Positions 6,371 to 12,195 of a stretch of 14,101 nucleotides of DNA are shown in pieces. How positions within the stretch are numbered: position 1 is the stretch's first letter; every line of letters begins with the position of its first letter. Source of the stretch: DASUSH01 sp036375215 (GTDB lineage: Bacteria; Actinomycetota; Thermoleophilia; Solirubrobacterales; 70-9). The notes beneath the pieces were generated by a model. That model was not told where the DNA came from. It did not search any database and was given only the letters and a program-made list of their open reading frames with translations. Location of the stretch: positions 1 to 14,101 of the forward strand of contig DASUSH010000004.1 in the NCBI GenBank assembly GCA_036375215.1. The letters run 5' to 3'. Made by a program: the position numbers and the translations under genes.

Positions 6371-8849
6371 GGAGCGACCCCCCGATTCCCCCGAGCGCGT
6401 CCGTGATCGCGGCGCGCCGCTCGGCGACCTCCTCGTCGGTCAGCGTGCGGTCGGGCGCGCGGAACTCGAGCCGCAGGGCGAGGCTCTTGCGGCCCTCGCC
6501 CACCTGCTCGCCGCGGTAGACGTCGAAGATCCGCGCCGAGCGCAGCAGAGCGCCGCCCCCCTCGCGGACCGCGGCCGCGACCCGGGCGGCCTCGACGCCC
6601 TCGGGGACGACGACGGCGATGTCCTCGTGGACGGCGGGATAGGAGATCACGTCCTCGTACTGCTCGATCCCGAGCGGCGAGGCGGCGACGAGGGCCGCGA
6701 GGTCGATCTCGAAGGCGACCGCGGCGTCGATGTCCCACTCGCGGCAGACGAGCGGGTGGACCTCGCCGATCCAGCCGGCTTCGGTCCCCTCGATCAGCAC
6801 CCTGCCCGCGCGCCCGGGATGCAGGAACGGCTCCTCGCCGGCCTCGACCGAGACCTCGGCGCCGAGCTGGGCGCAGAGCGACTCGAGCGCGCCCTTGAGC
6901 GCGTAGAAGTCCGCGGTCCCGTCGTCGTCCCGCCAGCCCGAGACCGCGAGCGGCCCGACGGTGAGCGCGGCGATCCGGTGTGGCTCGTAGGCGGGCGCCG
7001 GGCGCTCGCCCGCGAAGACCCCGGCGAGCGGACCTGTCCCTTTGGGGTCAGACCCCTCGGGGCGGGTCGGCAGGTAGGCGCGGCCGGACTCGGTGAGGGC
7101 GACGCGCTCGGCGCCGTGGGCGAGGTTGTGGCGGGCCGCGTCGAGGAGCGAGCCGAGCAGGGTCGTGCGCAGCACCGAGTGGTCGCGCGAGAGCGGGTTG
7201 GAGATCGTGATCGGCGCGGCACGCTCGTCGCCCTCCCCGATCCGCAGCCGGCCGGGCGTGCCCGGGTCGGTGAGGCTGAGGGTGACGACGGCGTCGAAGC
7301 CGATGTCGCGGATCACGTCCTCCGCTCGGCGGCGGAGCGCCTGCTCGCGGGTGAGCGCGCCGACGTGGCCGATCCCCTCGGGGAGCCGGCTCGGCAGGTG
7401 CTCGGCGTAGCCGTGGACGCGCCCGACCTCCTCGATCAGGTCGACCTCGCGGGTGACGTCGTAGTAGCGGTGCGGCGGGACCAGGGCCTCGAGGTCCTCG
7501 CCGTCGGCGGTGACCTCGAAGTCGAGCCGGCGCAGGTACTCCTCGCGCTCGGCACGCGGGACGGGCATCCCGAGCAGCCCCTCCACCCGCTCGCCACGCA
7601 GCCCGATCCGCCGTGGCGGCGGCTCGGTGGCGGCGACGTCGATCGTGCCGGGGACGAGCTTCGCGCCGCAGAGCTCGATCATGAGCCGCGAGGCGACGCG
7701 CTGCGCGCGGATCGCGAGGGCGGGGTGGAGCTGCTTCTCGAAGCGGTTCGAGGCGTCCGAGCGCAGGCCGAGCTTGCGCGAGGTCCGCAGGATGTTGACC
7801 CCGTTCCAGGTCGCGACCTCGAGCAGGACCGAGGTCGTCGTCGCGGAGACCTCGGAGACCTCGCCGCCCATGATCCCGGCGACGCCCGAGGGCCCGTCGC
7901 GGTCGCAGACCAGCACGGCCTCCGTGTCGAAGCGGCGTTCGACGCCGTCGAGCGTGCGCATCGTCTCCCCCGCGTTCGCCGTGCGGACGATGAGCTCGCC
8001 GCCGGGGACCTTGTCGAGGTCGAAGGCGTGCAGCGGCTGCGCCGTCATCAGCATCACGAAGTTGGTGATGTCGACGACGTTGTTGATCGGCCGCTGGCCG
8101 GCCGCCGAGAGCCAGGCCTTGAGCCAGAGCGGGGAGGGCCCGATCGTGACGTCGGTGAAGACGCGCGCGGTGAAGCGCGGGCAGAGCTCCGGCGCCTCGA
8201 CCGCGACCGAGGCGTGGTCCTCGACCCGCCCCTCCCCGTTCGGCTCGGCGTCCTCCTCCCAGGGGGCCGGCGCGAGCTCGGCGCCGGTGATCGCGCGCAC
8301 CTCGCGGGCGACCCCGTAGACACCGAAGCAGTCGACCCGGTTCGAGGTGGGCTCGAGCTCGATCACCGGATCGGCGATCGCGACGACCTCGTTCAGGGGC
8401 GTTCCCGCCTCGAGCCCGGCCGGCGGATGGCGATCGGCGAGAACCGCGATCCCATCGCCGTCATCGCCGATGGCGAGCTCGGTCTCCGAGAGGATCATCC
8501 CGTCGGACTCGATCCCGCGCAGCTTCGCCTTGCCGAGCTTCGTGCCGTCGGGCATGACCGCGCCGGGCAGCGCGACCGGGACCGTCTGACCGGCGGCGAC
8601 GTTCGGCGCGCCGCAGACGATCGTCCGCGGCCCGTCGCCGGTCTCCACCTCGCAGACGCGCAGGCGGTCGGCGTTGGGGTGCTGCTCGGCTGAGAGCACG
8701 CGGCCGACGACGAAGTTCTCGGGGGAGGTCGTGCCCGAGTGGGAGATCCGCTCGACCTCGATCGCGCGCAGGGCGAGCTGGTCGGCGAGCGTCTCGACCG
8801 AGAGGCCGGGGTCGCAGTAGGCGGAGAGCCAGGAGAGCGGGACCTTCAC
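6363..8849 (-). CDS. pheT: Phenylalanyl-tRNA synthetase beta subunit
   Basis: Large subunit of the alpha2-beta2 enzyme that charges tRNA(Phe), 828 residues as in the bacterial family. Domains: N-terminal segment VKVPLSWLSAY; EMAP/OB-type tRNA-binding domain (about 44-150, NFVVGRVLSAEQHPNADRL); B3/B4 editing-type region (LEVATWNGVNILRTSRKLGLRSDASNRFEK); B5 (PRRIGLRGERVEGLLG); the catalytic-like core (RRRAEDVIRDIGFDAVVTLSL, NPLSRDHSVLRTTLL); and a C-terminal ferredoxin-fold anticodon-binding domain (about 735-828, YPAVHEDIAVVV to the end). The GTG at 8849 overlaps the pheS stop (GTGA). Oddity: residues about 597-607 (PEGSDPKGTGP) sit between TESGRAYLPTR and LAGVFAGE. They are encoded by a palindromic element with atypical codons (TCT, AAA, ACA, GGT), suggesting a short in-frame insertion. 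Confidence 0.97.
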   Translation of the reverse strand: MKVPLSWLSAYCDPGLSVETLADQLALRAIEVERISHSGTTSPENFVVGRVLSAEQHPNADRLRVCEVETGDGPRTIVCGAPNVAAGQTVPVALPGAVMPDGTKLGKAKLRGIESDGMILSETELAIGDDGDGIAVLADRHPPAGLEAGTPLNEVVAIADPVIELEPTSNRVDCFGVYGVAREVRAITGAELAPAPWEEDAEPNGEGRVEDHASVAVEAPELCPRFTARVFTDVTIGPSPLWLKAWLSAAGQRPINNVVDITNFVMLMTAQPLHAFDLDKVPGGELIVRTANAGETMRTLDGVERRFDTEAVLVCDRDGPSGVAGIMGGEVSEVSATTTSVLLEVATWNGVNILRTSRKLGLRSDASNRFEKQLHPALAIRAQRVASRLMIELCGAKLVPGTIDVAATEPPPRRIGLRGERVEGLLGMPVPRAEREEYLRRLDFEVTADGEDLEALVPPHRYYDVTREVDLIEEVGRVHGYAEHLPSRLPEGIGHVGALTREQALRRRAEDVIRDIGFDAVVTLSLTDPGTPGRLRIGEGDERAAPITISNPLSRDHSVLRTTLLGSLLDAARHNLAHGAERVALTESGRAYLPTRPEGSDPKGTGPLAGVFAGERPAPAYEPHRIAALTVGPLAVSGWRDDDGTADFYALKGALESLCAQLGAEVSVEAGEEPFLHPGRAGRVLIEGTEAGWIGEVHPLVCREWDIDAAVAFEIDLAALVAASPLGIEQYEDVISYPAVHEDIAVVVPEGVEAARVAAAVREGGGALLRSARIFDVYRGEQVGEGRKSLALRLEFRAPDRTLTDEEVAERRAAITDALGGIGGSLRE
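7032..7056. repeat. GGGGTC-A-GACCCC palindromic element inside pheT
   Basis: A perfect palindrome, GGGGTC (7044-7049), A (7050), GACCCC (7051-7056), is followed on the minus strand by an AAAGGGACAGGT-like tail (7043-7032). It encodes EGSDPKGTG of PheT without breaking the frame. The codons used here (TCT, AAA, ACA, GGT) are unusual for this GC-rich gene. I recall very similar GGGGTCTGACCCC sequences dispersed in many high-GC genomes, some near REP-associated Y1 transposases; that link is from memory. Only one copy is visible in this window. Confidence 0.55.
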
Positions 8850-9964
8850 CGGAACTGCCCCAGCACTCGGACGTCGTTCTCGAAGTACTTGCGCAGGTCG
8901 GGCACGCCGTGCTTCAGCATCGCGATCCGCTCGATCCCCATGCCGAACGCGAAGCCCTGCACCCGCTCGGGGTCGTAGCCGTTCTCGCGAACGAAGCCGA
9001 AGACGTTGGGGTCGACCATCCCCGAGCCCAGGATCTCGATCCAGCCGACCCCCTTGCAGAGCGGGTCGCGGCTTCCGTCCGGCAGGAAGCCGGAGCCTCC
9101 GCACTTAAAGCAGGAGACATCGACCTCCACGCTCGGCTCCGTGAACGGGAAGAACCCGGGGCGAAACCGGGTCTCGCGCTCGGAGCCGAAGATCGCCCGG
9201 GCGAACTGGTCGAGCGTCCCCTTCAGGTCGGCGAGCGTGATCCCCTCGCCGACGGCGAGCCCCTCGACCTGGTGGAAGACCGGGCTGTGGGTCGCGTCGA
9301 AGGGGTCGGCTCGGTAGCAGCGGCCCGGGACGACGATGAAGATCGGCGGCTCCTGCGCCTCCATCGAGCGGACCTGCATCGGCGAGGTATGCGTGCGCAG
9401 GACGACGTCCTCCGGGCCGGGCGGGAGCCCGTCGATCCGGAGGTCGGCGTCGACCGTTGCGGGGTCGACGTAGAAGGTGTCCTGCGCCATCCTCGCCGGA
9501 TGGCCGGGCGGGTGGTTAAGCGCGGTGAAGTTGTAGTAGTCGAGCTCGACCTCAGGCCCCTCCATCACCCGGTAGCCGAGGCCGACGAAGACGTCCTCGA
9601 TCTCGCGCTGGGTGCGGATCAGGAGGTTGCGCGAGCCCGCCGGGGCCCGCGGGGTGCCGGGCAGGGTGACGTCGATCGCGTCCTCGGCGACCTGCCGCTC
9701 GAGCTCGGCGGCCTCGAGCTCGCGCCGGCGGGCGCCGAGCCTCTCCTCGAGCGCGACGCGCGCCTCGTTTCCCGCCTTGCCGACCGGCCCCCGCTCCTCG
9801 GCGGGCAGCCCGGCGATCCCGCGCAGGATCGCGGTTAGCGCCGACTTGCGGCCGAGGAAGGAGACCCGGATCTCCTCGAGCGCCTCGGGGGTCGCGGCGG
9901 CGGCGATCGCCGCCTCTGCCTCGGAGCGCAGCCGGGCCACCCGGTCTGTGGCGGACTCAGGCAT
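8846..9964 (-). CDS. pheS: Phenylalanyl-tRNA synthetase alpha subunit
   Basis: Catalytic class II subunit, 372 residues, forming the active site of PheRS with the beta subunit. An N-terminal coiled-coil arm (about 5-95) is followed by the core. This holds the helix RNLLIRTQREIEDVFVGLGY, the substrate loop LRTHTSPMQVRSME (189-201), motif 2-like VVPGRCYRADPFDATHSPVFHQVEG (211-235), FTEPSVEVDV (274-283), GSGMV (313-317) and motif 3 FAFGMGIERIAML (338-350). Many homologues carry a C-x2-C-G-G-x-G-C-x2-C motif after EVDV. Here C285, C288 and C303 remain, but the third cysteine of the usual set is replaced by a longer loop FLPDGSRDPL, encoded by a perfect inverted repeat. The ATG at 9964 overlaps the end of the methyltransferase gene by 8 bases; pheT follows with a 4-base overlap. 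Confidence 0.97.
   Translation of the reverse strand: MPESATDRVARLRSEAEAAIAAAATPEALEEIRVSFLGRKSALTAILRGIAGLPAEERGPVGKAGNEARVALEERLGARRRELEAAELERQVAEDAIDVTLPGTPRAPAGSRNLLIRTQREIEDVFVGLGYRVMEGPEVELDYYNFTALNHPPGHPARMAQDTFYVDPATVDADLRIDGLPPGPEDVVLRTHTSPMQVRSMEAQEPPIFIVVPGRCYRADPFDATHSPVFHQVEGLAVGEGITLADLKGTLDQFARAIFGSERETRFRPGFFPFTEPSVEVDVSCFKCGGSGFLPDGSRDPLCKGVGWIEILGSGMVDPNVFGFVRENGYDPERVQGFAFGMGIERIAMLKHGVPDLRKYFENDVRVLGQFR
9069..9092. repeat. 8-bp perfect inverted repeat within pheS
   Basis: Arms CGGCTTCC (9069-9076) and GGAAGCCG (9085-9092) flank an 8-base loop. The 24 bases encode the loop around residues 291-299 of PheS (SGFLPDGSR), the segment that is longer than in homologues with the four-cysteine motif. 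The repeat is seen directly; that it arrived as an insertion is inferred from comparison with remembered family sequences. Confidence 0.55.
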
Positions 9965-10652
9965 GGCGGCGCATCCTATGTCCGAGCTCGTACAGGGCCA
10001 CCGTCGCCGCCATCGTCGCGTTCAGCGAGTCTGGCCCGCCGTCGCGGATCGAAATCCGGGCGCTTGCCGCGGCCGCCGCGGTGACCTCCGCCGGGAGCCC
10101 CTCGCGCTCGGCGCCCACGCAGACCACCACCGGAGGCTCGGGATCGAGCTCGGCGAGCTCGCGATCGCCGCGGGCGTCGAGCGCGACCAGGGCGCCGGCG
10201 AGCTCGGCGACCTCCGCCCGGGCCGGCGGCCGCGCGAAGACCGACCCCATGCTCGCCCGCACCGCCTTCGGCGAGAAGGGATCGGCGCAGCCCGGTCCCA
10301 GCACGACCGGACCGTCGCAGAGCGCGTGGGCGGCGCGGATCGCGGCCCCGACGTTGCCGGGGTCGCCGACGCCGTGCAGGTAGAGCGCGAGCTCGCCGCC
10401 GGGCTCGGACCAGCGCTGCGGGTAGACGCCGATCACCCGCGTGCCCGAGCCGAGCGTGCTGACGGCGTCGAGCAGCTCGGGCTCGACGTCCTCGCCGGCG
10501 ACGAGCACGAACTCCGCCTCCGCGCCGGCCGCCGCGGCCGCTTCCACCAGGTCCTCCCCCTCCGCCGCGAAGAGCCCGGTCCGCCTGCGCTCGCGCGCTG
10601 CCGCGAGCTTGCGGATCGTCTTCAGCTTCTCGTTGTCGGGTGATGTGATCAT
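9957..10652 (-). CDS. SpoU/TrmH-family (SPOUT) RNA methyltransferase, likely 23S rRNA 2'-O-methyltransferase
   Basis: S-adenosylmethionine-dependent ribose methyltransferase of 231 residues. The N-terminal substrate-binding part begins ITSPDNEKLKTIRKLA and includes GLFAAEGEDLVEAA. The SPOUT knot domain carries the three motifs: GDPGNVGAAIRAA (96-108, with N100 and the catalytic-type R106), VCVGAEREGLP (177-187) and ISIRDGGPDSLNATMAATVALYE (200-222). The position between rplT and pheS is where M. tuberculosis carries tsnR (Rv1644), so a 23S rRNA target is plausible, but the modified nucleotide cannot be assigned. The ATG at 10652 has no convincing Shine-Dalgarno sequence and sits 12 bases after the U-tract of an intrinsic terminator, so expression probably depends on read-through. 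The 3' end overlaps pheS by 8 bases. Confidence 0.92.
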   Translation of the reverse strand: MITSPDNEKLKTIRKLAAARERRRTGLFAAEGEDLVEAAAAAGAEAEFVLVAGEDVEPELLDAVSTLGSGTRVIGVYPQRWSEPGGELALYLHGVGDPGNVGAAIRAAHALCDGPVVLGPGCADPFSPKAVRASMGSVFARPPARAEVAELAGALVALDARGDRELAELDPEPPVVVCVGAEREGLPAEVTAAAAASARISIRDGGPDSLNATMAATVALYELGHRMRRHA

Positions 10653-10664
10653 CGGTGGGGAACG

Positions 10665-10689
10665 AAAAAGGGCGCCTCGCTGGGCGCCC
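10665..10689 (-). terminator. Intrinsic terminator after rplT
   Basis: On the minus strand a 7-bp perfect GC stem, GGGCGCC (10689-10683) with GGCGCCC (10676-10670) around the loop CAGCGA, is followed immediately by TTTTT (10669-10665). This is a textbook rho-independent terminator for the infC-rpmI-rplT transcript. It is unusual in leaving only 12 bases before the start of the next gene in the same direction. Confidence 0.85.
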
Positions 10690-10742
10690 CGGGAGATTCG
10701 GTTCCGTCGCGGTCTGTGGTCAGGCAGCGACGGCCTCCCGGG
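10688..10742 (-). promoter_or_regulatory. Long hairpin spanning the rplT stop codon, abutting the terminator
   Basis: In the minus-strand transcript CCCGGGAG (10742-10735) pairs perfectly with CTCCCGGG (10695-10688). Just inside, CCGTCGC (10733-10727) pairs perfectly with GCGACGG (10710-10704). The asymmetric internal loop is 1 against 8 bases and the apical loop is 16 bases containing the rplT TGA. The last two bases of the outer stem (10689-10688) are also the first two of the terminator stem, so the two hairpins compete slightly or stack. Such an arrangement could modulate read-through into the methyltransferase-pheST-arg genes; the function is inferred. Confidence 0.5.
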
Positions 10743-11079
10743 CGAGCTCGGCGAATCGGCGGAAGCCCTCGGGGTCCTTCACGGCCAGGTCGGCCAGCAT
10801 CTTGCGGTTCACCTCCACGCCGGCCTCGCGCAGGCCGTGCATGAGCTCGGAGTAGCTCATCCCCTCGCGCCGCGCGGCGGCGTTGATGCGGGTGATCCAG
10901 AGGCGGCGGAACTCGCGCTTGCGGTTGCGCCGGTCGCGGTACGCGTAGCGCTCGGAGCGCGCCACCTGCTCCTTGGCGAAGCGGTAGCTCGAGTGCTTGC
11001 GCCCCCAGTAGCCCTTCGCCTTGCGAAGCGTCTTCTTGCGCCGCCGGTTGCGGGCCGGCGCGTTCGTCGCCCGGCTCAC
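10720..11079 (-). CDS. rplT: 50S ribosomal protein L20
   Basis: Early-assembly 23S rRNA-binding protein, 119 residues, the expected length. The basic N-terminal extension (NRRRKKTLRKAKGYWGRKHSSYRFAKEQV) and the globular part (YAYRDRRNRKREFRRLWITRINAAARREGMSYSELMHGLREAGVEVNRKMLADLAV) are diagnostic. The GTG start at 11079 overlaps the rpmI stop (GTGA, 4 bases), giving tight translational coupling of L35 and L20. L20 autoregulates this operon in E. coli and Bacillus by binding its own leader; whether that applies here is unknown. A strong terminator follows the gene. Confidence 0.97.
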   Translation of the reverse strand: MSRATNAPARNRRRKKTLRKAKGYWGRKHSSYRFAKEQVARSERYAYRDRRNRKREFRRLWITRINAAARREGMSYSELMHGLREAGVEVNRKMLADLAVKDPEGFRRFAELAREAVAA

Positions 11080-11282
11080 TTGCGGCCGCCCTTCACGAGC
11101 AGTCTGTTGACCCGGCGCGCATCCTGGGTCTCGATCTCGACCGGCCGGGCCATCCGGCGCTTGCGCTTGGGCGACTTCTTCTCGAGGATGTGGCTCGAGT
11201 ACGCGCGCCGCCCGCGGAGCTTGCCGCTCGCGGTCTTCTTGAAGCGCTTCTTGGCGCCGGAATGGGTCTTCATCTTCGGCAT
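11076..11282 (-). CDS. rpmI: 50S ribosomal protein L35
   Basis: Small, very basic ribosomal protein of 68 residues. MPKMKTHSGAKKRFKKTASGKLRGRRAYSSHILEKKSPKRKRRM is the characteristic L35 sequence. It lies between infC and rplT as in nearly all bacteria. The ATG at 11282 has no Shine-Dalgarno sequence in the preceding 20 bases. Instead an AATACT hexamer lies 8 bases upstream (11296-11291), so translation could be coupled from infC, or the gene could also have its own near-leaderless transcript. The stop overlaps the rplT start. Confidence 0.96.
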   Translation of the reverse strand: MPKMKTHSGAKKRFKKTASGKLRGRRAYSSHILEKKSPKRKRRMARPVEIETQDARRVNRLLVKGGRK

Positions 11283-11290
11283 CGGCGCCG

Positions 11291-11296
11291 AGTATT
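11291..11296 (-). promoter_or_regulatory. Possible -10 hexamer just upstream of rpmI
   Basis: AATACT on the minus strand ends 8 bases before the rpmI ATG, which would place a transcription start at or within about 2 bases of the start codon. No convincing -35 element is present. The call rests on one hexamer in a GC-rich gap and on the missing ribosome-binding site. Confidence 0.25.
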
Positions 11297-11352
11297 GAAG
11301 CAGACGCCCGCCGAGTTTCCGCCGGGCTCCGGGTAAGCGTGCCGGTGTGACT

Positions 11353-11370
11353 CGCGCGGTCCGCGCGGAC
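11353..11370. repeat. GC-rich palindrome between infC and rpmI
   Basis: CGCGCGG (11353-11359), T, CCGCGCG (11361-11367) forms a perfect inverted repeat, overlapping the 12-base palindrome GTCCGCGCGGAC (11359-11370). It begins 5 bases after the infC stop on the minus strand. There is no U-tract, so it is not a terminator. It may be a processing or pausing hairpin between infC and rpmI; the function is unknown. Confidence 0.4.
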
Positions 11371-11375
11371 TTCGC

Positions 11376-12032
11376 TCAGGCGGCGGCTTCGGCGGAGCCG
11401 CCGGAGGGCTCCGCGGAGTCCTGCGGCGGCGACTCGGAGTCGCCACCGTCCTTCGGACCCTTGGCGGCCTCGCCGGCGGCGATCGCCTCACGCGTGGGCG
11501 CGACGAGCATGTGCATGTTGCGCCCCTCCTGCTGGGGCTGCTGCTCGATCACGGCCTGGTCGCCGAGGTCCTCGAAGAGGCGCTGGAGCAGGGCCCTGCC
11601 GCGCTCGGGGTGGGCCTGCTCGCGGCCGCGGAACATGATCGTGACCTTGACCTTGTCGTTGTGCCTGAGGAAGCGCTCGACGTGGCCCTTCTTCGTGTTG
11701 TAGTCGTGGTCGGCGATCTTCGGTCGCAGCTTGATCTCGCGGATGTTGACCTGCTGCTGGTGCTTGCGGGCGGCCTTCGCCTTCTGCTCCTGCTCGTACT
11801 TGTACTTCGAGTAGTCGAGCAGGCGGACGACCGGCGGCCGGGCGTCCGGCGCGACCTCGACCAGGTCGAGGTCCGCCTCGCGGGCCTGGGCCATCGCCTT
11901 GTCGGTGGGCACGACGCCGACCTGCTCGCCGTCGGCGCCGATCAGGCGCACCTCGGGAACCCGGATCCGCTCGTTGATCCGAGTGGTGTCGCGCTCGGGG
12001 GGGCGCCGGTCGAACCTACGGGGGACCGGCAC
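11376..12032 (-). CDS. infC: Translation initiation factor IF-3
   Basis: Binds the 30S subunit, prevents premature 50S joining and checks the start codon-initiator tRNA pairing. The N-domain starts at INERIRVPEVRLIGADGEQVGVV (19-41). The linker is YSKYKYEQEQKAKAARKHQQQ (about 74-94). The C-domain (about 95-180) contains IREIKLRPKI, DYNTKKGHVERFL, VKVTIMFRGRE and the closing GRNMHMLVAP. A 38-residue acidic, Ser/Gly/Ala-rich tail (181-218) follows, similar in kind to tails in other actinobacterial IF3s. The start is uncertain. GTG at 12032 is the only ordinary start between an upstream in-frame stop (12149-12147) and the conserved domain, but it lacks a Shine-Dalgarno sequence. It is immediately preceded in frame by ATA (12035-12033), a codon of the rare class that infC genes use for autoregulation. 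Confidence 0.95.
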   Translation of the reverse strand: MPVPRRFDRRPPERDTTRINERIRVPEVRLIGADGEQVGVVPTDKAMAQAREADLDLVEVAPDARPPVVRLLDYSKYKYEQEQKAKAARKHQQQVNIREIKLRPKIADHDYNTKKGHVERFLRHNDKVKVTIMFRGREQAHPERGRALLQRLFEDLGDQAVIEQQPQQEGRNMHMLVAPTREAIAAGEAAKGPKDGGDSESPPQDSAEPSGGSAEAAA

Positions 12033-12102
12033 TATCGAGGAAGCACGTCGAGGCTCAAGTTCGCGGCGGAGACTCGGAGGCGGGTTGGTCTGGCAAGGGT
12101 GA

Positions 12103-12150
12103 GGGCACGCGGGGCGCTCAGCGGCGCGGCGTTTGGTGGGTGCCCATCAT
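12103..12150 (-). promoter_or_regulatory. infC leader: hairpin and possible 10-codon leader ORF
   Basis: Downstream of the predicted promoter, GGGCAC (12145-12140) can pair with GTGCCC (12108-12103), with further GC pairing inside. A short ORF starting ATG-ATG at 12150 and ending TGA at 12120-12118 would encode MMGTHQTPRR. It begins 9 bases after the -10 hexamer, so it would be nearly leaderless. It is not in the infC frame. Translation of this ORF and any attenuating role are inferred. Confidence 0.3.
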
Positions 12151-12159
12151 TCGCAGGCG

Positions 12160-12165
12160 AGTATA
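12160..12165 (-). promoter_or_regulatory. Probable -10 element of the infC-rpmI-rplT promoter
   Basis: TATACT on the minus strand is the best match to a housekeeping -10 hexamer in the window and lies in the gap between thrS and infC, where a promoter is expected. The start of transcription would be near 12153, leaving an infC leader of about 120 bases. A recognisable -35 is missing; the expected position (about 12188-12183) reads CGCTCG and overlaps a palindrome. Confidence 0.5.
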
Positions 12166-12183
12166 CGAGATGGGGTCGGAGGC

Positions 12184-12195
12184 GAGCGATCGCTC
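12184..12195. repeat. 12-bp perfect palindrome at the thrS stop / infC -35 region
   Basis: GAGCGATCGCTC is a perfect palindrome covering the first part of the gap and two bases of the thrS stop codon. It occupies the expected -35 position for the TATACT at 12165-12160, so it could be a repressor or activator site. With no loop and no following U-tract it is a poor terminator. The palindrome is certain; the role is a guess. Confidence 0.35.

Noticed and set aside
6243..8693. Very long open frames on the plus strand, such as this one of 816 codons and others at 25-1269, 2168-3622 and 4164-5579
   Set aside because: They lie antisense to well-recognised genes and have low-complexity Arg/Ala/Asp/Glu/Leu/Val composition with no motif. 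They arise from the high-GC third codon positions of the real minus-strand genes.
12184..12195. thrS terminator
   Set aside because: The palindrome at the thrS stop has no loop and no U-tract. I list it only as a palindrome of unknown role.
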